A DNA stretch of 31,703 nt from Solirubrobacteraceae bacterium (GTDB lineage Bacteria; Actinomycetota; Thermoleophilia; Solirubrobacterales; Solirubrobacteraceae): the NCBI GenBank assembly GCA_016462625.1, contig JAEMSV010000044.1, forward strand, positions 1 through 31,703, given 5' to 3'. Numbering within the stretch: the first letter of the stretch is position 1; each line of letters begins with the position of its first letter. Positions 27,822 to 31,703 of this stretch are shown here, in pieces. The notes under the pieces are model-generated. The model was not told the DNA's origin. It saw only the letters and a list, made by a program, of their open reading frames with translations, and did not search any database. The position numbers and the translations under genes are program-made.

Positions 27822-28096
27822 CCCACGCGATCGTGATGGTGGAGGCCGAGCGTGATGCGATGTCGGGCCTCGGCGCCGATCTCGCGCAGGTCCCGGGGGT
27901 GCGGGAGTGCTATTCGGTGACGGGCGAGTGGGACTTCGTCTGCATCGTGTCGACGCCGCGCCACGAGGAGCTGAAGAGCATCGTCACCGGCGGCCTCTCG
28001 GGCGTCGCCGGGGTCGTGCGGACCCAGACGATGGTCGCGTTCGAGGTGTACTCCAAGCACGACCTCGACGGGATGTTCGACATCGGGAACGAGTGA
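27818..28096 (+). CDS. Stand-alone Lrp/AsnC RAM (ligand-binding) domain protein
   Basis: A 92-residue protein made of only the Lrp/AsnC effector-binding and oligomerisation domain (AIVMVEAERDAMSGLGADL, VRECYSVTGEWDFVCIVST, then RTQTMVAFEVYSKHDLD). The DNA-binding domain of full-length Lrp is absent, so it cannot bind DNA in the classical way. Such SraA/RAM proteins can bind amino acids and may modulate full-length Lrp partners by mixed oligomers. It begins at the ATGA overlap with the MBL hydrolase gene, which suggests it senses a ligand linked to that enzyme. A hairpin terminator follows at 28115-28137. Confidence 0.92.
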   Translation: MTHAIVMVEAERDAMSGLGADLAQVPGVRECYSVTGEWDFVCIVSTPRHEELKSIVTGGLSGVAGVVRTQTMVAFEVYSKHDLDGMFDIGNE

Positions 28097-28114
28097 GGAA
28101 GCGTGCGCCGAGTA

Positions 28115-28137
28115 AGCGCCGGCGAGTGGCCGGCGCT
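28115..28137. terminator. GC-rich hairpin between convergent genes
   Basis: AGCGCCGGC-GAGTG-GCCGGCGCT, a perfect 9-bp stem with a 5-nt loop. It lies 18 nt after the RAM gene stop and before the stop of the minus-strand gene. It could serve both genes. There is no U-tract, so termination may need a factor. Confidence 0.65.
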
Positions 28138-28174
28138 CACTGGTCTCCTCCCCCTGAGAAGTCGCGTGAGCGAC

Positions 28175-28384
28175 CTACGGCTGGGAGCCCCAGCCTCGCT
28201 CGAACCACATCTGCCGGTCCTTCCAGTCGTGCGCCATCAGCGCACCACCTACGACCAGTCCGGTGGTCATCAGGATCGCGCCCGTCGCACCATGGTGGCA
28301 GCGCTGGCCGAGCACCCACAGGCGACGGCGAACGCGGTCGTAATGCACCGGGCCGCGGTATGAATTGGAAACTTTTGCATCCAT
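28175..28384 (-). CDS. Small membrane protein
   Basis: A 69-residue protein with an internal hydrophobic helix (about 35-52, GAILMTTGLVVGGALMAH) and an aromatic C-terminus (KDRQMWFERGWGSQP). The N-terminus is YRGPVHYDRVRRRLWVLGQR, basic and aromatic, as expected on the cytosolic side. It has a clear promoter on the same strand (TTGACG-N17-TACAAC, 28428-28456) and a GGGGG-AG purine tract before the ATG at 28384. No family is recognised. It is divergent from the lipoprotein gene, and its promoter lies inside that gene's signal-peptide codons. Confidence 0.65.
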   Translation of the reverse strand: MDAKVSNSYRGPVHYDRVRRRLWVLGQRCHHGATGAILMTTGLVVGGALMAHDWKDRQMWFERGWGSQP

Positions 28385-28412
28385 GCTCCCCCCCAACACT
28401 CCAGCTTCCAGC

Positions 28413-28916
28413 ATGAGCTTGAGGAAAGTTGTAACAGTCGTCACTATTGTCGTCAATAGTTCTGTTCTTCTTGCCTGTGGCGACGCCGAAATGGACGAGC
28501 AGACGAGCACGCCATCACCGCCACCGGCGACGGCTCAGAGCACTCCGACACCGGAATCGCCCGCGCCACAAGGGGTTCCCACCGCGACAGCGCCGGCGGC
28601 CACGACACCCCCTGAGGACGCCGAGGGAGGCGCCGGCGACGAGGAGGGGATCCGTGTCCCGGTCGAGCTCACGGTGACCGCCCAGGGGATCGAGCCGTCC
28701 TCGGTCGCCGTGCCGGCGTTCCTGCCGCTCGAGATCCGCGGCATCTCAGGCGATGGGCAGGCGCACCTCGTCACGGTCGCCGGGGAGACCCTCGCGGTCC
28801 CCCCGGGTGGGTCGGAGTCGCTCGAGCTGGAGGGTCAGCAGAAGGGCACGCTGCCGATCGAGGTCGACGGCACCCGGCGCGGTGAGGTCGTCGTCGGCGC
28901 AGAACCCGGGCCGTAG
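28413..28916 (+). CDS. Lipoprotein with Pro/Thr-rich linker and cupredoxin-like C-terminal domain
   Basis: A 167-residue predicted lipoprotein. The signal peptide (residues 1-21) ends in the lipobox LLAC with Cys 22. Residues about 28-80 form a disordered Pro/Thr/Ala linker. Residues about 85-165 form a compact all-beta domain (VPVELTVTAQGIEPSSVAV, FLPLEIRGISGDGQAHLVTV, AVPPGGSESLELEG) shaped like plastocyanin-type or quinol-oxidase-like cupredoxins. It lacks the usual Cys/His/Met copper set: one His (QAHLV) is present, with no second His or Cys. So metal binding is doubtful. The first 69 bp have only 30 G/C, far below the surroundings, and overlap a promoter and palindrome on the other strand. 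Start at the ATG at 28413. Confidence 0.78.
   Translation: MSLRKVVTVVTIVVNSSVLLACGDAEMDEQTSTPSPPPATAQSTPTPESPAPQGVPTATAPAATTPPEDAEGGAGDEEGIRVPVELTVTAQGIEPSSVAVPAFLPLEIRGISGDGQAHLVTVAGETLAVPPGGSESLELEGQQKGTLPIEVDGTRRGEVVVGAEPGP
28428..28456 (-). promoter_or_regulatory. Promoter TTGACG-N17-TACAAC (minus strand)
   Basis: -35 at 28451-28456 and -10 at 28428-28433, spacing 17. It drives the small membrane protein gene. The perfect palindrome at 28443-28460 covers its -35. It is the best sigma-70-like promoter in the window. Confidence 0.6.
28443..28460. promoter_or_regulatory. 18-bp palindrome ACTATTG-TCGT-CAATAGT
   Basis: A perfect 7-4-7 inverted repeat in an AT-rich patch, lying over the -35 of the minus-strand promoter and inside the lipoprotein signal-peptide codons. 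On the minus strand GACGAC also recurs with a 12-nt period. It is a candidate operator. Confidence 0.55.
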
Positions 28917-28919
28917 ACT
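28914..28919 (+). promoter_or_regulatory. -10 hexamer TAGACT
   Basis: It starts at the TAG stop of the lipoprotein gene and ends 10 nt before the ATG at 28930. Confidence 0.4.
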
Positions 28920-28929
28920 GGCCTGCTCG

Positions 28930-29619
28930 ATGAACGCCGTGGTCAAGGACGAGTTCCGCCCGACGCTCGCGGAGCTGCTGCGCCCGCTCCCGCGCTGGGT
29001 GCGGTGGGGCGTGGTCGCCGCGCTGGCGGTGCTGCTCGCCGTCGGCGTGTGGCTGGCCAGCGGCGGTGCCCGCGAGTCCGAGACCCACGTCGTGGTTCGT
29101 GAGCCGATCGCGTTCAACCTCGCCTACGGGCCCCGGCTGGACCGGGTCGACGATCGTGACGAGGCGCTGCTCACGCTCGAGCAGCGCAGGGACGGCGACG
29201 TGGCGCAGTCGTTCATCGTCGAGCCGCTCGAGCTGCCGTCCTACCGCGGAACGCCGGCCGGTGCGATGCCGCTGTACGCCGCCGGCTACACGCGGGAGTT
29301 GGAGCAGACCTATCCCGGCTTCGAATTCGTCCGCGAGGGCCGGACGCGCATCAACGAGAACCCCGGCTACGAGGTGCTCTTCCGCTTCCGGCGCGACGGG
29401 CACCTGAGGTTCGGCCGGCACATCCTGCTCGTCCCCGGCCTCGACGAGGACGAGAACTTCGTCCTCGACGCGGTCCGCGAGGGCGTCGTCCTGGAGCTGG
29501 AGACCGCGTGGTCGAAGGCCACGCCGAACGCGCTCAGCACCGGCAACGTGGGAGCGCTGAAGAAGCCGCTGCGCAGCTTCCGGTTCGGCACCGAGCGCTC
29601 GGGCGGCACGGAATCGTGA
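28930..29619 (+). CDS. Single-pass membrane protein with extracytoplasmic domain
   Basis: A 229-residue protein. Residues about 1-24 are cytosolic and proline/Arg-rich (LAELLRPLPRWVRW). One transmembrane helix follows (about 26-45, GVVAALAVLLAVGVWLA), then an extracytoplasmic domain of about 180 residues (LAYGPRLDRVDDRDEALL, YAAGYTRELEQTYPGFEFV, EVLFRFRRDGHLRFGRHILLVPG). It contains no Cys. I do not recognise the family; the mixed alpha/beta pattern could be a PsbP- or lipoprotein-like fold. It overlaps the next gene by GTGA at its stop, which indicates translational coupling. Confidence 0.82.
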   Translation: MNAVVKDEFRPTLAELLRPLPRWVRWGVVAALAVLLAVGVWLASGGARESETHVVVREPIAFNLAYGPRLDRVDDRDEALLTLEQRRDGDVAQSFIVEPLELPSYRGTPAGAMPLYAAGYTRELEQTYPGFEFVREGRTRINENPGYEVLFRFRRDGHLRFGRHILLVPGLDEDENFVLDAVREGVVLELETAWSKATPNALSTGNVGALKKPLRSFRFGTERSGGTES

Positions 29620-29954
29620 CCGCCGAGATCACGTTCGACGACTTCCTGCGCGTGGACATGCGCGTGGGGCGGATCGTCGAGGTCGAGGAGTTCCCCGAGG
29701 CGCGCAACCCGGCGTGGAAGCTGCGGGTCGACTTCGGCGACGAGATCGGGGTGAAACGCTCGTCGGCGCAGATTACGAACTACACGCGCGACGAGCTGCT
29801 GGGGCGGCTCGTCGTGGGCGTCGTGAACTTCCCGCCGAGGCAGATCGGCCCGGTGCGCTCCGAGGTGCTCGTGCTCGGCGCGGTCGCGGACGATCACCCG
29901 GTGCTCCTGCTCGAGCCCGACACGGGCTCGCAGCCGGGCGACCGGATCGCGTAG
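29616..29954 (+). CDS. csaA: CsaA-like tRNA-binding domain protein
   Basis: A 112-residue protein consisting of one EMAP/tRNA-binding OB fold. The family pattern is DDFLRVDMRVGRIVEVEEFPEARNPAWKLRVDFG, then VKRSSAQITNYTRDELLGR, VVGVVNFPPRQIGPVRSEVLVLGA and PDTGSQPGDRIA. Bacillus CsaA is a homodimer of this size with chaperone and protein-export activities and a tRNA-binding surface. The GTG at 29616 overlaps the previous stop as GTGA and removes a low-complexity N-terminus. It is convergent with the GH9 gene: 3 bp separate the stop codons. Confidence 0.93.
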   Translation: MTAEITFDDFLRVDMRVGRIVEVEEFPEARNPAWKLRVDFGDEIGVKRSSAQITNYTRDELLGRLVVGVVNFPPRQIGPVRSEVLVLGAVADDHPVLLLEPDTGSQPGDRIA

Positions 29955-29957
29955 CGA

Positions 29958-31583
29958 TCAGCTGATCGCCAGCAGCAGGATCGATCCGGCTGCGTAGTCG
30001 ATCGCCGGCTCGGAGGTCACGTAGTCGTCGCCGTTGTCCTCGTAGGTGGCCTGCGGCGTGTTGAACGGGCTGGCCTTCGGGGCGCCGAAGTGCTGCGCCA
30101 GGATGTCGGCGCGCGGCGCGGGCCCGCCGACCACGCCCCCCGCAGGGCGCCCGCGGCCGCGCAGCGACGCCCAGTGATGCAGCCGCTGGGGCGAGCGCGG
30201 GCCGAAGCCGGCGACGAAGCTGGCGCCCCACGGGTTCAGACCGAGGAGCCAGTCGCGGGCCGCGGTCCCGACGGACGCGCCTTCTGGCGTCCCGGCCGCG
30301 GTGGCGAGCGCCCCCGAGGCGTTCTGCCCGGTCTGGCCCCAGCCGAACGGGCCCGGGGTGGAGAACGCGGTGCTCCGCGCCTGCCCGATCGCGGCGGCGC
30401 CCTGGGCGGTGAGCGCGCGGCACGCGATCTCGCGAGCGGCGGCGTCGGACACGGCGGGCGCCCCGAGGCGGCCGCACAGGTCCGCTGCGGCGAAGCCCGC
30501 CAGGCGGTTCCAGGACAGGCTTCCATCGGCGTGCGTCCGTCCGAGGAAGCGCAGGGCGCTCTCGAGGTACGCCTGCTCGCCGGTGGATCGGTAGAGCGCC
30601 GCCGCGCCCGCCGCGAGTGCATCGTCAGCGGTGTCGCCGACGTAGAAGCCGCCCGCGGGCTTCGGGAGGTCCGGCGCGGGCCGCCCGGACGCGACGCCCG
30701 CTGCGTACCACGTGCGGGCCTGATCGAGCAGGGCGTCACGCGCGGCGCCGGTAGCGCGGTCGGCGGCCAGCGCGAGGGCGAGGGCCGCCTTCCCGCCGAG
30801 GTCGCCGCCCATGTTGGGATACGCCTGCCGCGTGCCGATGCCGGGCTCCGGCGACGCGTCGTCGGACGCCGGGTCGCGGAAGCCGAGCTGGTGGTCGCGC
30901 TCGTCGCCGACCTGTGCGATGAACAGGTCGTCGCGGGGATGGGCCTTCACGAGCCAGCGCACCCCGACGTCCGCGGTGGCCCGCAGCTCGGCGGCGTCGG
31001 CGGGGTCGAGCCGCGCGGCGGCCTGCAACGCAGCTGCGGCGTACGCGGTGGTCTGCGTGAACTTCAGCGTGTCGCCCGCGTCCATCCACCCGCCGGTGAG
31101 GTCGAAGTGCTGGCCGGCATAGGGACCCGTGGCCACGACGGCGTCGTGCAGGTGGGAGGGCCCGTGGGCGGGCGACGGCTCGCGGCCGTCGGCGTTCGTC
31201 GAGAAGTACCGCAGGATCGTGCGGACCGGCGTGCGCTGGGCCTCCGGCCGCACGAGCCACGTGCGGGATCGCAGCCGTCCGACGCGGACCGTGTAGGACC
31301 CGGCGGTTCGCACGGCGGACAGATCGGCGCGGGCGGTGTGCCGCCACGGCGCCGCGGTGCCCCGCGCTGCCGTCAACCGTCCCGTGAGCACTGTGCGGCC
31401 GGTTCGGGTGACGACGCGAAAGGTCCTGCCCACGGCGCTGGAACTGGTGCCGACGACGGCGACCTTCGCGTCGTCCGGGCTGCTCGGCCCGCCGACCCGG
31501 ATGGTGTCAGGCGGCGCGGCGATGGCCGGCGCGGCCGCGAACAGGCAGACGAGCGCGCTGAGGGACAGGAGGCGCCAGCGCAT
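29958..31583 (-). CDS. Secreted glycoside hydrolase family 9 (endoglucanase-type)
   Basis: A 541-residue exported glycosidase. Residues 1-22 form a signal peptide (RWRLLSLSALVCLFAAAPA, ending AIA before APP). An Ig-like N-terminal domain (about 25-115, VAVVGTSSSAVGRTFRVVTRT) precedes the (alpha/alpha)6 barrel, as in CelD-type GH9 enzymes. The catalytic base is D168/D171 in GGWMDAGDTLKFT, and the proton donor is E525 in TSEPAIDYAAGS. LLGLNPWGASFVAGFG and HHWASLRG are the classical GH9 C-terminal signature. No carbohydrate-binding module is visible. The likely activity is endo-beta-1,4-glucanase or related exo-cleavage. It is the second secreted polysaccharidase in the window. An unrelated Pro/Ala-rich gene ends 18 bp upstream on the same strand. 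Confidence 0.95.
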   Translation of the reverse strand: MRWRLLSLSALVCLFAAAPAIAAPPDTIRVGGPSSPDDAKVAVVGTSSSAVGRTFRVVTRTGRTVLTGRLTAARGTAAPWRHTARADLSAVRTAGSYTVRVGRLRSRTWLVRPEAQRTPVRTILRYFSTNADGREPSPAHGPSHLHDAVVATGPYAGQHFDLTGGWMDAGDTLKFTQTTAYAAAALQAAARLDPADAAELRATADVGVRWLVKAHPRDDLFIAQVGDERDHQLGFRDPASDDASPEPGIGTRQAYPNMGGDLGGKAALALALAADRATGAARDALLDQARTWYAAGVASGRPAPDLPKPAGGFYVGDTADDALAAGAAALYRSTGEQAYLESALRFLGRTHADGSLSWNRLAGFAAADLCGRLGAPAVSDAAAREIACRALTAQGAAAIGQARSTAFSTPGPFGWGQTGQNASGALATAAGTPEGASVGTAARDWLLGLNPWGASFVAGFGPRSPQRLHHWASLRGRGRPAGGVVGGPAPRADILAQHFGAPKASPFNTPQATYEDNGDDYVTSEPAIDYAAGSILLLAIS

Positions 31584-31601
31584 CGGTCGGCCGAGCTCGC
31601 G

Positions 31602-31703
31602 CTACGGCGCGGGGACGGCCGGCGGCGCGGCGGCCGGGTCCGGTACCGCCGGCGGTGCCGGGACGGTCTCCACGGGCGGCGTGACCTCAGGCACCGGGAC
31701 CGC
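31602..31703 (-). CDS. C-terminal fragment of a Pro/Ala/Val-rich protein, cut by the window edge
   Basis: The last 33 codons and TAG of a gene running off the right end. The visible peptide is AVPVPEVTPPVETVPAPPAV followed by PDPAAAPPAVPAP, a disordered Pro-rich tail. It is in frame throughout and lies 18 bp upstream of the GH9 start on the same strand, so the two may be co-transcribed. The function cannot be judged from this fragment. Confidence 0.6.
   Translation of the reverse strand, partial: AVPVPEVTPPVETVPAPPAVPDPAAAPPAVPAP

Noticed and set aside
28103..28363. 86-codon plus-strand frame after the RAM gene
   Set aside because: It crosses the hairpin terminator and has no recognisable structure. 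The minus-strand 69-residue membrane protein has a promoter and a membrane helix.

Overview
The window is a very GC-rich (roughly 70%) stretch of chromosome. Its backbone order is rplY(ctc)-pth ... mfd ... mazG-eno-(ftsB-like). This is the order known from Actinobacteria, for example the Mycobacterium tuberculosis mfd-mazG-eno-Rv1024 neighbourhood. A secreted protein with a DxDxDG-type, TSP3-like calcium loop, a csrA gene with no fliW beside it, and Lys/Arg-contrasting parvulin lipoproteins point to class Thermoleophilia (Solirubrobacterales-like). This placement is inferred from gene content and style, not from a database search.

Layout. 1-3.9 kb: a small membrane-anchored protein, a secreted GH2 glycosidase and, convergent with it, a secreted TSP3-type protein. 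4.0-7.7 kb: L25/Ctc, peptidyl-tRNA hydrolase, a membrane-tethered solute-binding/VWA fusion and a coiled-coil membrane partner. 7.8-9.2 kb: a SAM methyltransferase and a TetR regulator with palindromes over their promoters. 9.3-16.9 kb: Mfd, two tandem parvulin-type prolyl isomerases, MazG and enolase. 16.9-17.9 kb: a single AbiEi-like/DUF559 nuclease-family gene bracketed by 51-bp inverted repeats, which separates eno from the ftsB-like gene. 18-21.6 kb: the ftsB-like gene, conserved hypotheticals, a GNAT enzyme, a charged HTH-like protein, CsrA and a small membrane protein. 21.6-23.6 kb: a divergent TetR/alpha-beta-hydrolase pair with two operators, and a secreted SNase-type nuclease. 23.6-28.1 kb: class I FBP aldolase, a YbdK-type carboxylate-amine ligase, a zinc-ribbon pseudo-rhomboid, an MBL-fold hydrolase and a stand-alone RAM domain. 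28.2-31.7 kb: a small membrane protein divergent from a lipoprotein across an AT-rich regulatory patch, a membrane protein, a CsaA-like tRNA-binding protein, a secreted GH9 glycosidase, and the C-terminus of a Pro/Ala-rich protein running off the edge.

Genes are packed very tightly. Five convergent pairs meet with gaps of +3 bp or less, or overlap, so that stop codons abut or interleave. At least fifteen genes have a TAnnnT hexamer ending only 6-11 nt before the start codon, which suggests widespread leaderless transcription. The most interesting items are the inverted-repeat-bounded nuclease gene inserted in a conserved locus (16894-17862), the GGA-in-loop hairpin over the csrA Shine-Dalgarno, the twin TetR operators, the predicted catalytically dead rhomboid, and the probable CTG start of the second parvulin.
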